Origin: Trichobilharzia regenti
Lineage: Eukaryota; Platyhelminthes; Trematoda; Strigeidida; Schistosomatidae
Length of the DNA stretch: 64,000 nt
Reading direction: 5' to 3'
NCBI GenBank assembly: GCA_944472135.2
Contig: OX235262.1
Location: 58,066,440-58,130,439, forward strand
The notes under the pieces were generated by a model. That model saw nothing but the letters and a program-made list of their open reading frames with translations, was not told the DNA's origin and did no database searches. Below, in pieces: positions 24,068-34,190 of this stretch. The translations under genes were made by a program, and so were the position numbers. Positions within the stretch are counted from its first letter, which is position 1. The number at the start of each line of letters is the position of its first letter.

Positions 24068-25672
24068 TATTATTATATCCTTTTATTCCTAGAGGAACAT
24101 AGGGCTTCAGCTGCACGTCTCCATTGCGTTCGGTTTTCTGCCAACTTTTTCCTCTGGCTCCAAGTCTGGCCACATGCTTTCATCTCCTCTTCACATAACC
24201 TCCTCGAAGTCACCCTTGCACTGACGACCAATTCGCCGTTTCCCTTTCAGGTTCCACTCGAGCAATGGCTTGTCTAGTGATGCCACTTGATGGTTTACTC
24301 GGCGTATGGCCAATCCATCTCCATTTCTTCCTGCCTATTTGTTTCACAATCGGTTCCTGCTGGGTTGGTTCGCTCCCAGAGATCCCTATTGCCGATATTT
24401 TCTGGCCATCCAATCTTAAGTATTGAGCGAAGAAACCTGTTGATGAAGGTCTGTAGTTTGTTTAAGATGCACTCTACGATGCACAAAGTCTCTCATCCGT
24501 ATAGTAGCACTGACTGACTTCACATTGGAGTTGAAGATCCGGATCTTATATTTGGTTCTGCGTAGTGCTGTTGACCTTGACACAGACTCCAGAGTAATGA
24601 GAGCTTGTCTTGCTTTTCTGATTCTTGCTCTGATATCCTCGTCAGTTCCATCCGCCTGTAGTTAAAACGATGCTTCCCAGTTAGGTAAAGGAGGTTGTTC
24701 CTTTCAGGTTCCTGCCGCTTATGCTGATTGTTGACTGTTGTTATTGCTGATGGTGTTGGCCAGGAATCTCCATCCCCTCTGTTTTATCTATGTTCACCTG
24801 ATGGCCTAACTTCTCTGGATGCTTCTTCTACCAACTTGTTGCTTTTCACTTGCATATCTTCCAGTTTGTGGGAAATCAGACATATGTCATCGGCGAAGTC
24901 CAGACCCTTCAAGTTTTTGTGTGAGTCCATTTTATGCCTGTTTCCTCACTGCCCGTTGTCTGTCTCATTATCCAATCTACTGCAATCAGGAAAATCATTG
25001 GCGATAGTAGACAGCCTTGTCTCACTCCCGTCCTCACTTTGAAGGCTTCCGTGAGTTCCCCGTTGTGGATTACTTGGTATGCAGCATTGTCGTATAAATG
25101 TTGGATGGGTTGTATAATTGTCGATGGGACCCCGTAGTAGCGAAGTAGTCGCCAAATCACCTCTCGATTGACGCTGCGCTATCGAAGGCCATTTCAAAGT
25201 CGATGAAGTTGAGTGAGGTGGAGAGGTGACTGCCATTCCAAGCTTTGTTCAATGATGATCCGTAGAGTGTCGATTTGATCAATAGATGACTTGTTTATCC
25301 TGAATCCAACCTGTTCCGGTCGAAGGTTTTCATCCAGGTTGGCGTGTTTGATTTTCTCCAGAATGATGCGGCTTAGTATTTTCCTTGGAATGGACATGAG
25401 CCTTACTCCACGCCAGTTTTTGCATTAAATTAGGTCTCCTTTGTTTGGCAGTTTGAAAAAGTATCTTTTATTCCAATCCCCAGGTACATTGCCCTCTTTC
25501 CACACTTTCTCTAGTAATGGCGTCATCAAGTCCTCTGTTGTCCCTGGGTCCATTTTCAATGCTTCCACTGGGGTTCCTTCTGGTCCTGCTGCAATGCCGG
25601 CTTTCAGCATCTTGATTGAATTAAGGACTTCTGATTTTGTCGGGGATCGATGTTTACTGGCAGTTCTGCTTG
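24068..25672 (-). mobile_element. RTE-clade element, 3' part, antisense (copy A)
   Basis: Minus-strand frames give, in order: the pre-RT region (GTPVEALKMDPGTTEDLM, 25610-25425); a broken segment with the ENLRPEQVGFR motif; the reverse-transcriptase core (VRTGVRQGCLLSPMIFLIAV, 25160-24909); and the C-terminal region (NKLQTFINRFLRSILK, 24486-24295). The 3' end is near 24070, after a CCTAGAGGAACATAGG motif. At 25672 it is fused to flank DNA. The equivalent point in copy B continues for a further 1.8 kb of RTE. Degenerate. Confidence 0.8.
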
Positions 25673-27065
25673 TGGGTTAATTCCCTTCAAACCGGAAAAC
25701 AAGGAATAAAGCAATCAAAACAACACTAGCAAAAGAAAAATAGTTCACAGCAAAAAAAGCAATAAGCGACAACAACACAACAATGTACAATACAGTTAAG
25801 CACAATTGACTAAAATGATAACAAAACCATAGACTCAATGACTTGGGCCAAATTGAACATATAAATCCAACAATATACACAATTACAGATATGTGTTAGT
25901 GTTAAAAGGTCACAAAATGTCAAACGGTTTGTTAGAGGTATTAGTGGTCAACAAGATTATATCCACAGGTTCAATGTTCAAAAGTAAACGGATTTTAATA
26001 ATTCCCAAAAATTCGTGGTCAGAAATCTTTTAACCGTGAGTGACAATCCCAGTTCTGTCACTTCAAGTTTATAAACACAAAAAATAATTGAGCAACGAAT
26101 ATTCTTTTCGATAAATTCCACCCTACTCATAAGTGCAAGTTCAAAAACAGCTCTCGTCAAACTCCCATCAAAATCACGTAAAGCATGTAGATTGAAAGAC
26201 AATTAAACATTTGCGATAGAACGTCACTGATTGAAGATTAAAATGACAAGAAAAGGAGGGACGGAGATACATTCTACAACATGAAAACTTCGGTAGTCAA
26301 GACATTTAAGAAGGCCGTCAGAAATATGCAAGCAAACATCGATTCAACAATAACATAATTTCTCAAAATGGAAACAAATGATGACAATAGTCAGTTGCTC
26401 AAATAACACCACTGTTCACGTCCCATGCAATCAAACTATGTTTAACAGTTGAATTTATGCACCTCATTTTATTGCACAACATGTAATAATGATTTTGAAC
26501 TATTGCACAAATGTCATTAGTCGATATGTAAATATAAGTGTTTCAGTTCAGTTTCCATGAAGTGAACGTCTACCCAAGGATTCTTTGATTGAACTATGAC
26601 CAAATTCACCTGTTAGATACCTTTCAATAGACTTTCACTGAGTGCAGCCGACATGTGAATGAAGACCGAGCATTTCACTCCAGAATAATCAATCAAAACT
26701 TAGTGCTAATTAACTTGGAGAGGATAGTAGGAAATCCATCTGTTTGAGTGAAGATGCGTAATTTCTTAAGTCCATTTTATCTGGATTTTGTTGTTATGTG
26801 CTTCACGCTAATTCTCCAGTGAAGTCAACAAACAGTGGAGTCGATGAATCACAAGATGATTTGATTCATGATATTTGCTTACTTCGTTGACACAGAGAGA
26901 AAGAAGTCGATTTCAGTGAATGAAATTCTTTCTTTTCCGACAAAGTCATCTTTAGTGTCATGGACTGCAGGATACACAACCTAGAAAGGAAATTTCTGGA
27001 ACTGTTAACAGTTATAGGTAAAGATATAATGAGTGACAGGGTGAAGGCGTGTGACACAGATATGG
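25673..27065. other. Unassigned flank between RTE copies (copy A)
   Basis: This matches 61354-62750. Short frames such as 26202-25978 and 27204-26866 show no domain. Part (26570-27065) recurs inverted at 3830-4333. Confidence 0.4.
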
Positions 27066-27888
27066 ATAAATTACTAATACTAATAGGAGACGTGAACGCC
27101 AAACTGTGACTAGAAAACACAGGAAGGGAACTCATCATGGGTACAGAAGCTCTCGGAGAAATGAATGAAAATGGAGAACTCTTCGTCGACTTCTGCGCCT
27201 TCAACGAACTAGTGATTGGTGTCAGTATTTAAAAACACAAGGATATCTACAAGGCTACATGGTTGTCACCAGACGGGAAAACCGAAAACCAAATTGACTT
27301 CATCTCAGTAGTGATCAAAGAAGTCCTGGCGCAGCCTACTGCACACAAAAGTTGTGGTAAGAAGAGGAGCAGACGTCGGCTCAGTCCACTATCTCGCTCA
27401 AGGTACACTCCAAATCATATTCAAAACTTTCAAGGAAACAGGAATTGCAGATAGACCACACGTCATTTCGAATACTCACAAATTGAAGGATCAGGATACA
27501 AAGGACATCTTCACTGAAAGTATACGGGAAAAGGCACAGACACAAATCAACACTAGTGTAGAGGTCGACGTTGGGAAGCACTGGAACAACCTGAAAGTGG
27601 TGTGGAGTGAAACCTGTAAGGACTTTCTGGGCAGAAAGAAGAGATGGGACAAACAGTGGCTCACTGCGGACACTTGGAATGTTATAGAAGAGAGAGTGAT
27701 GTTCGAACAGTAGATTATGTGGTGCATCGGCGAGCAACGAAAAGAGGAGTTGCATGCAAGCTACAATACGCTGAACAAAATAAAAAAGAGAAGTGCCAGG
27801 GAAGACAAAAGAAAATATTATGAAGCTATTGCAAGTGAAGCAGGACAAGCTGTAGACAAAGGAGACCTCACAACACTCTACCAAACAA

Positions 27889-27892
27889 CTAG
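27889..27892 (+). repeat. Target-site duplication of the gypsy element, left (CTAG)
   Basis: CTAG precedes the 5' LTR and recurs at 32409-32412. The uninterrupted RTE at 63566-63580 reads AACAATTAGGTTCC at this point. Confidence 0.75.
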
Positions 27893-28230
27893 TGTGGTGA
27901 GAGCAGGCTGCTAGCCGATTGGTTGGCACTAATCTACGTTAAGGTCTAGGTCACTAATATGGGCCGTGAGAAAATATGAACAAGGCTGAGTCAACAACCA
28001 ATCACAGCAAAGTTAACGTGGCAAAATATGATTCGCAGATAGAGAACTCTATTTGTCAAGGAATCCCGAAACAACCAATCAGAAGCCTGCGTTTGTCTAC
28101 CTAACTTCTGATAAACAACCAATCAGATGACTGCGCTTGTCTATAATAATGTAGTTGAAATATGTATAAATACGTGTTGATTTTCATAATAAAACGATCT
28201 GTTGCCTCGCCCTTGTCTTCTGTTGTTACA
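27893..28230 (+). repeat. 5' LTR of the gypsy element
   Basis: This 338-bp repeat is identical to 32071-32408 except for one base. It carries CCAAT boxes at 27998, 28075 and 28119 plus an inverted one near 27919, a TATAAATA box at 28165-28172 and an AATAAA signal at 28188-28193. This is a compact promoter and polyadenylation arrangement. Confidence 0.95.
28165..28172 (+). promoter_or_regulatory. TATA box in 5' LTR
   Basis: TATAAATA lies downstream of three CCAAT boxes and 16 bases upstream of AATAAA, as expected for U3/R of a compact LTR. The transcription start should lie just downstream. Confidence 0.5.
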
Positions 28231-28231
28231 T

Positions 28232-28247
28232 TTGGTGTCGCTGCCTC
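28232..28247 (+). other. Putative primer-binding site
   Basis: TGGTGTCGCTGCC starts one base after the 5' LTR. A TGG start complementary to a tRNA CCA end is the usual sign of a tRNA primer site. The tRNA species was not determined. Confidence 0.45.
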
Positions 28248-28253
28248 CAAAAA

Positions 28254-29015
28254 ATGAAGATCCCGTGGCCAGCTGCGTTTGAAGAAGGAGACATACGGAG
28301 CTTCTTACGTGACTTCGAGGCTGTTGCTGAGCTGGTGGGTGTCAAGGAGCAGGCAGCGAAGGCAGTTGTCCTGGGGACGCTGTTGAGAGGCCGAGCGAAG
28401 GCTGCATATGACAGCGTAGACAGGTCAAATGGCACAGCGTCTTGGAAGAAATTGGTTGAACGACTAGTGTCCGAGTTTGACAGCGAAACAGACAGACAGC
28501 TAGCAATGCAGCAGTTCCGGTCAATGAAGCTTGGACCTGATGGAGACCCGCTAGTGTTGGCGGTGAAACTGACTAATCTACTTCGACGCGCGCTTCCCAC
28601 TTTAGATGAAGAATCAGAAGCGCAGTTACTGTCTTCCCAATTCATCGAGAGTGTCCCAGACCACATTTCTCAGCGATTACAACTGGTTAACGCAACGCAG
28701 CCGATGGATATTAGCGAGCTGGCGAAGGTGACCAGACAGCTGCTGAGCACAACGGTAGCCGCTATAGACCAACCAAAACCAAACGAATATGAGCAGAAAA
28801 TTGAAGCATTGCAGCGGGAAGTGGCGGCGTTAAAGTTGGCTGATAGAAAAGACCGGTGTTTTGAATGCGGTAAGCCGGGACACTGGAGAAGATACTGCCC
28901 AGAAAGGCGAAAAAGAAAAAATTTCAGACGGTATAATGCTTGTTCTTTCTTTCGTATGAACCTAGATTTAGTGGGGGCTATTGAGAAAGGGCTCTGTATT
29001 CGAAGTTGCGAGTGA
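28254..29015 (+). CDS. gag: Gag protein of the gypsy element
   Basis: This 253-residue frame starts with the first ATG after the LTR, only 24 bases downstream. The central region (FLRDFEAVAELVGV, KEQAAKAVVLGTLLRGRAK) has the helical character of a retrotransposon capsid domain. A CCHC zinc knuckle, CFECGKPGHWRRYC, lies at about residues 202-215 and is followed by a Lys/Arg-rich stretch for RNA binding. Gag assembles the particle that packages element RNA. It ends at TGA 29013-29015, overlapping the pol frame by about 30 bases. Pol is in the -1 frame, so expression of the polyprotein probably needs frameshifting. I see no classic slippery heptamer; AAAGGG at 28986-28991 is the only candidate. 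Confidence 0.9.
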   Translation: MKIPWPAAFEEGDIRSFLRDFEAVAELVGVKEQAAKAVVLGTLLRGRAKAAYDSVDRSNGTASWKKLVERLVSEFDSETDRQLAMQQFRSMKLGPDGDPLVLAVKLTNLLRRALPTLDEESEAQLLSSQFIESVPDHISQRLQLVNATQPMDISELAKVTRQLLSTTVAAIDQPKPNEYEQKIEALQREVAALKLADRKDRCFECGKPGHWRRYCPERRKRKNFRRYNACSFFRMNLDLVGAIEKGLCIRSCE

Positions 29016-32000
29016 ATGATCGAGAAGTAGTATGTTTGATAGATACAGGGGCGGCCGTGTCGTTAATAGATAAGAATTTATGTAAGAGTGTTAGCCCGTG
29101 TTCATTGACAGTACAAACAGTAGGCGGGTATGTGTTGCGTATCACGGGTAGATCGAACTGTACGGTCGTTGTTGGTGGCTGCGAGGTGACGTTTCCTTTC
29201 ATTGTTGTACCCGAACTACAGCGAACGATATTAGGAGCGGATTTTCTGCGTGAGATTGGTGCCATAATCGACACGCAAGCGAACGTGGTGGTCACGAAAT
29301 ACGGGCATATCAACATGTATGAGACCAGCGAGATAGCAGCGATTAAGCTGCCGACGGTACACAATGTGACAGAGTTAATTAGTAAATACGATCATCTGTT
29401 CACTGGAGATGGCGACCCATACGGTTATTGCGATAAGGTGAATCATGAAATTCCGTTAAGTGATCCGAAAGTAAGGTCATTTACAACGCGAAGAGTTCCA
29501 TGTCATCTGGAAGGCGAAGTGGAGCGACAAGTGCAAGAGATGTTAAAAGATGACATTATTGAGGAAGCTGATAGCCCGTACAACTCTCCAGTGCTGTTAG
29601 TAAAAAAAGCGAATGGGAAGTATAGATTCTGTGTTGATTTTCGACAGTTAAACAGTATGACAGAGTTAAGACCGTGTGCCATGCCAACAGTGGTAGAAAC
29701 TTTAGATCGCCTACAAGGTGCGAATGTGTTTTCGGTTCTCGATCTTCGCTCAGGATACTGGCAGATACCGATAAAACAAGGTGATAGAGATAAGACGGCT
29801 TTCATCGTGGGTCAGACACAATATCGATTTAAACGCATGCCGTTTGGACTAGCAGGTGCACCGTTTACGTTCAGACGACTGATGAAGCTATTACTTAGGA
29901 ACTTGAAAAACGTGGAGGTTTATGGTGATGATCTCGTCATATACAGTCAAAACGAAAACGATCACGTCAACCATGTAGAAGCCGTGCTGCGACGCATCGA
30001 AGAGTTTGGACTACGCGTCAACAAAACCAAGTCCCAGATAGCCAAAAAGAATGTTACTCTGTTGGGACATAAAGTGGGAAATGGTGAGATTAAACCACTG
30101 CCGGAGAAAATTTTGACGATTAAAACGATTCCAGCCCCGAATTCAAAGAGAAAACTGAGACAATTCTTGGGTAGAGCAGCGTTTTATAGCCGCTTCGTGA
30201 AGAACTTCAATGAGATAGCAGCCCCTCTATACAGGCTACTAGGTGAGCCAAAGTTTGTTTGGTCGGAAGAATCGCAGAGGACATTCGACAGAATTAAACA
30301 GCTGCTCGACCACCAACAAATGACGCTAAAACTACCTGTGCCAGGAAGACAGTTCACAGTGTGCACAGATGCCAGTGACTACGCTATAGGTGCGGTCCTA
30401 AGACAGGACGAGGGAATCGTTGAGTATGCCAGTAGGGTTTTGACACTCGCAGAGAGAAAGTATTCAACGATAGAGAAAGAATGTTTAGCAATGGTATGGG
30501 CAGTCGACAAATGGAGACCTTATTTACTCGGCCGGCGGTTCCACATCGAAACTGATCATAAGCCGCTACAATTTTTGAAGACAGCGAGAGACCCACGGGG
30601 GAAGTTGTCACGGTGGATGTTGCGTCTTCAGGAGTACGATTTTACGATCTCACACGTTCCTGGAAGTGAAAATGTCTTGGCAGATTTGTTATCGAGACCA
30701 GAAGATGAGTCTGAGTTGCCCGAGGTCGCTTACGGAGTGCATGCAGTAGAACAAGACCCACTAAGACTTGCACGTAGGCAGAGGTTGGACGATACGCTGA
30801 ATACAGTAATACAGGTGATCACCAACGGAATAGAAGTGGATCAAACTACGGCGAGTAAGGAGCTAACCACACTACTCAGACAGAGGGATCGACTCAGAGT
30901 GAATGCCTACGGGACTCTGACCTGGCGAGAGAACGACGGAAGCTGGCTGGCTGTCATACCTCAATCGTCGCGCCACGACATGATAGAAGAATGTCACCAG
31001 CTAGCGCATACAGGCGTGGCCAGAACGACCGATCTCCTAAGACAAAGTATGTACTGGCCAGGTATGAGAGAAGACGTAGCAAGATACGTACTTGGATGTC
31101 CACGGTGCCAGCTGATGAAAGGTGACCGGTGTATACGACCACCACTTCAGTCGATTCCAGTTACCGCGATAGGTGACTTGTGGTCCGTAGATGTCATGGG
31201 TCCATTTCCTCAGACATCCAATGGTAATCAGTACCTCTTGGTGATGACGGAACACGCGACACGATGGGTAGACGCCGTAGCAATCCCAGACCAACGTGCA
31301 AGAACCGTGACAGATGCAGTAGTTAGACACATTGTTGCAGACCACGGCGTACCGAAGACAATACTGACAGACCAAGGTCCCTGTTTCGAGAGTGAAGAGT
31401 TTACTTCCCGTTTGCAACAGCTGGGCATCAAGAGGATCAGAACGACCCCATACCATCCACAAACGAATGGCCTAACGGAGAGAAACAACCGTACACTGAA
31501 GGAGTGGCTGGCCTCGAAGGGCGGGAACTGGGAAACGGAGCTTCCACTGATTTTACTAACACATCGGGCTACCACTCAGGAAACAACGAAGAAGTCACCC
31601 TTCCAACTGATGTATGGTAGAAAACCACGATTACCGGTACACAATGAGACCTGGCCCATGCACCAAAAGTGGAGTACGACGAAATTAAAAGCAGAGAGGA
31701 AAGAGGCAGTCAAGAATGTAATACGGAAGCAGCGCAGTGATGTCATGAAGTCTCAGATGAAAGAAAGGACGCAGTGCATTACCTTTGCAGTCGGGGACCA
31801 AGTGAAGTGTAGAGACAGGAGATATACAGTTGGAGGCGGGCTAGGTTCACGGAAACTCCTTCCAAAGTGGGAAGGACCATACACAATCACAAAAAGACGG
31901 GGTCAAGTATATACCATCCGAAGAGGTGATAAACAGAAACGAGTTAACGCCAGTCAGCTCCAAAGATGGGTACAGTGGGACAAGCCGGTCAGTAACAATC

Positions 32001-32092
32001 CTCAACTAGAGGATGTAGCACCCAGAAGGTCGGAACGTCTGCGCACGAAGCTATTTGACGGGGGGACGAGTGTGGTGAGAGCAGGCTGCTAG
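28985..32092 (+). CDS. pol: Pol polyprotein of the gypsy element (PR-RT-RNase H-IN)
   Basis: The frame is open from 28985, with no ATG at the gag overlap, to TAG 32090-32092 inside the 3' LTR, about 1030 residues. Counted from 29006, domains in order are: aspartic protease with LIDTGAAVSLID (residues 11-22); reverse transcriptase with YRFCVDFRQLN, LRSGYWQIPI and the catalytic YGDDLVIYS (a Gly in the variable second position); RNase H with CTDASDYAIGAV, IEKECLAMVWA and TDHKPL; integrase with the HHCC zinc module (LAHTGVARTTDLL to GCPRCQ), DDE residues in WSVDVMGPF, TDQGPCFES and TPYHPQTNGLTERNN, and a GPYTITKRRG C-terminal motif. The frame is complete and uninterrupted. Confidence 0.92.
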   Translation, partial: ERALYSKLRVNDREVVCLIDTGAAVSLIDKNLCKSVSPCSLTVQTVGGYVLRITGRSNCTVVVGGCEVTFPFIVVPELQRTILGADFLREIGAIIDTQANVVVTKYGHINMYETSEIAAIKLPTVHNVTELISKYDHLFTGDGDPYGYCDKVNHEIPLSDPKVRSFTTRRVPCHLEGEVERQVQEMLKDDIIEEADSPYNSPVLLVKKANGKYRFCVDFRQLNSMTELRPCAMPTVVETLDRLQGANVFSVLDLRSGYWQIPIKQGDRDKTAFIVGQTQYRFKRMPFGLAGAPFTFRRLMKLLLRNLKNVEVYGDDLVIYSQNENDHVNHVEAVLRRIEEFGLRVNKTKSQIAKKNVTLLGHKVGNGEIKPLPEKILTIKTIPAPNSKRKLRQFLGRAAFYSRFVKNFNEIAAPLYRLLGEPKFVWSEESQRTFDRIKQLLDHQQMTLKLPVPGRQFTVCTDASDYAIGAVLRQDEGIVEYASRVLTLAERKYSTIEKECLAMVWAVDKWRPYLLGRRFHIETDHKPLQFLKTARDPRGKLSRWMLRLQEYDFTISHVPGSENVLADLLSRPEDESELPEVAYGVHAVEQDPLRLARRQRLDDTLNTVIQVITNGIEVDQTTASKELTTLLRQRDRLRVNAYGTLTWRENDGSWLAVIPQSSRHDMIEECHQLAHTGVARTTDLLRQSMYWPGMREDVARYVLGCPRCQLMKGDRCIRPPLQSIPVTAIGDLWSVDVMGPFPQTSNGNQYLLVMTEHATRWVDAVAIPDQRARTVTDAVVRHIVADHGVPKTILTDQGPCFESEEFTSRLQQLGIKRIRTTPYHPQTNGLTERNNRTLKEWLASKGGNWETELPLILLTHRATTQETTKKSPFQLMYGRKPRLPVHNETWPMHQKWSTTKLKAERKEAVKNVIRKQRSDVMKSQMKERTQCITFAVGDQVKCRDRRYTVGGGLGSRKLLPKWEGPYTITKRRGQVYTIRRGDKQKRVNASQLQRWVQWDKPVSNNPQLEDVAPRRSERLRTKLFDGGTSVVRAGC
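32056..32070 (+). other. Polypurine tract of the gypsy element
   Basis: GACGGGGGGACGAG directly precedes the 3' LTR, the expected site for plus-strand priming. The tract is interrupted by pyrimidines and lies within the end of the pol frame. Confidence 0.6.
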
Positions 32093-32408
32093 CCGATTGG
32101 TTGGCACTAATCTACGTTAAGGTCTAGGTCACTAATATGGGCCGTGAGAAAATATGAACAAGGCTGAGTCAACAACCAATCACAGCAAAGTTAACGTGGC
32201 AAAATATGATTCGCAGATAGAGAACTCTATTTGTCAAGGAATCCCGAAACAACCAATCAGAAGCCTGCGTTTGTCTACCTAACTTCTGATAAACAACCAA
32301 TCAGATGACTGCGCTTGTCTATAATAATGTAGTTGAAATATGTATAAATACGTGTTGATTTTCATAATAAAACGATCTGTTGCCTGGCCCTTGTCTTCTG
32401 TTGTTACA
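32071..32408 (+). repeat. 3' LTR of the gypsy element
   Basis: This is identical to the 5' LTR except G at 32386. TATAAATA falls at 32343-32350 and AATAAA at 32366-32371. The last pol codons read into the LTR. Confidence 0.95.
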
Positions 32409-34190
32409 CTAGGTTCCTATCAGGGAAACGTTCAACACAAATTAAGCCAGTGAAGGATGACAATGGAAAGACAACCATCACGGAGGTAGTGCAAGGCAGA
32501 CACTGTGCTGAACATCCCAAAAGACACCTACAATGCGTCGGATAGTACCAGCAGCGGAGGCAGAACTTCCAGTGGACATCAACTCTCCGACGAAAGCAGG
32601 AATCCTCAAGGCCATTAAACTGCTAAAAGCTGGAAAAGCCGCAGGACCAGATGGAATCTCAGCAGAAGCATTGAAAATGGAAACATCACAAAGCATCAGC
32701 TGATTCGATGACACCACTACTGAAGAAGCCATGGGAAGACGACAAGGTGCCTGAGCATTCGTAGAAAAGCTACTTATTCAAACTGCCAAAAAAAGGAAAT
32801 GTAACCCAATGCAACAACCGGCATGGCATTATGCTCCCGTCTATCCCAAGCTAAATACTAAGCCTCATCAAACTACAGAGAGATAAAATAAAAGCCGAAT
32901 GAGAAACTTCGACCGGAATAGACTGGATGCAGGATGAACGAGTCATGCATCAATCAAGTCCCAACACTACGGATCATCATTTAACAGAGCTTGGAATGGA
33001 AGTCACCTCTCTATCTCAACTTCATTGACCTTGAAAAGGCCTTCTACAGAGTCGATCGAGAATTGATTACGCCGCTACTGCTTTGCTACTACCAAGGAGT
33101 GCCGACAACAGTTGTATATCTCGTCCAACATTTGTACGACAATGCTGCATGCCGAGTAATCCATAGCTGGAAACTCACGGAATTTCTCGAAGTGAAGACG
33201 GGAGCAAGACAAGACTGGGTGAACGCCTACTATCTCAAATGATTTTTCCTGATTTCGGTACATTGGATGATGTGACAAAGAGTGAGCAGCGAGGAAACAG
33301 CCGTAAAATGGACCAACACATAAGACTTACTGGATTTGGATTTCACCGACGAGATTTGTCTGATTTCTCACAAATTGGAAGATATGCAAAAGAAGAGTAA
33401 CAAGTTGGCAGAAGAAGCATCCAGAGAAGATTGGCCATCAGGTGAACATAGAGAAAACAGAGGCGACGAAGATTACTGGGCAACAGCAACAGTAACAACA
33501 ACAGACAACAATTAGCATAGATGGGAGAAATTTGAGGGGAGCAATCTCCTTTACCTGCCTTCCTGTGAAGCATCGTTTCAACTACAGGTATATGGAACTG
33601 GTGAGGATATCAAAGCGATGATCGGGAAAGCAAGGAAAGCCTTCCTTTCCCCCAAGTCTGTGTGCAGGTCAACAGAACTCAGCATAAAAATTACGATTCG
33701 CATCTTCAACTGCAATATGAGGTCAGTGCTACTTTATGGATCAGAGACTTGGCTCCACGTCACGAAGGACACTCCGAACAAACTACAGACTTTCATCAAC
33801 AGCTGTCTTCGCTCAATACCCTGGTCAAGATCAGATGGCTGGCCAGAGAAGACCAACAACAGAGGACTCTGGCGACGAACCTACCAGGAAGGAACTGTGC
33901 AACTAATATGCAGAAAGAACGGGAGTTTGGTTCACAATACTCTGAGAAAACCATCAAGTGACGTCACACATAAGGTCATCGCTCGAATGTAACCCCACCA
34001 AACGGGAGGTGGCGAGTTGGTCGTCGGTGCGAGTATGATATGGGGGAGGTCGTGTGAAGAGGAGATGAAAGCATTTGGGCAGACGTGGACCCAGCTGAGA
34101 ACGTCGACGGAGAAATGAGCGCAATGGAGACATGCGGCTGAAGCCGTGTATTCCTCTGGGAACTAAAGGAAACAATATTAATAATAATAG

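Larger units (their letters stand above)
27893..32408 (+). mobile_element. Nearly intact Ty3/gypsy LTR retrotransposon
   Basis: This 4516-bp element has 338-bp LTRs beginning TGTGGTG and ending TGTTACA, a gag frame, a pol frame with protease, reverse transcriptase, RNase H and integrase in the Ty3/gypsy order, a polypurine tract, and a 4-bp CTAG target duplication. The two LTRs differ at one position (C at 28208, G at 32386), so insertion was recent. It lies in the same orientation as the RTE it interrupts. No frameshift or nonsense break is apparent in gag or pol, so it may be a competent copy. Schistosome gypsy families include Boudicca and the Saci elements; I cannot assign a family from sequence alone. 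Confidence 0.9.
27066..34190 (+). mobile_element. RTE-clade element, sense, 5'-truncated, split by a gypsy insertion (copy A)
   Basis: The RTE portion is 27066-27892 plus 32409-34190. It starts inside the endonuclease domain (GDVNAKL, then MNENGELFVDFCAFNELVIG, then TENQIDFIS). It continues with the linker (KKRSAREDKRKYYEAI) up to 27892 and resumes after the LTR element with the pre-RT region. Reverse transcriptase follows (LNFIDLEKAFYRVDRELI, 32991-33242) and then the C-terminal domain (LLYGSETWLHVTKDTPNKLQ, 33618-33992). The 3' end is near 34170 in AATATTAATAATAATAG. It contains many stops. Confidence 0.8.

Noticed and set aside
24909..25160. Group II intron or retron reverse transcriptase reading of the GVRQGCLLSP motif
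   Set aside because: The motif order, C-terminal region and linked apurinic endonuclease in the longer copy match RTE-clade non-LTR elements.
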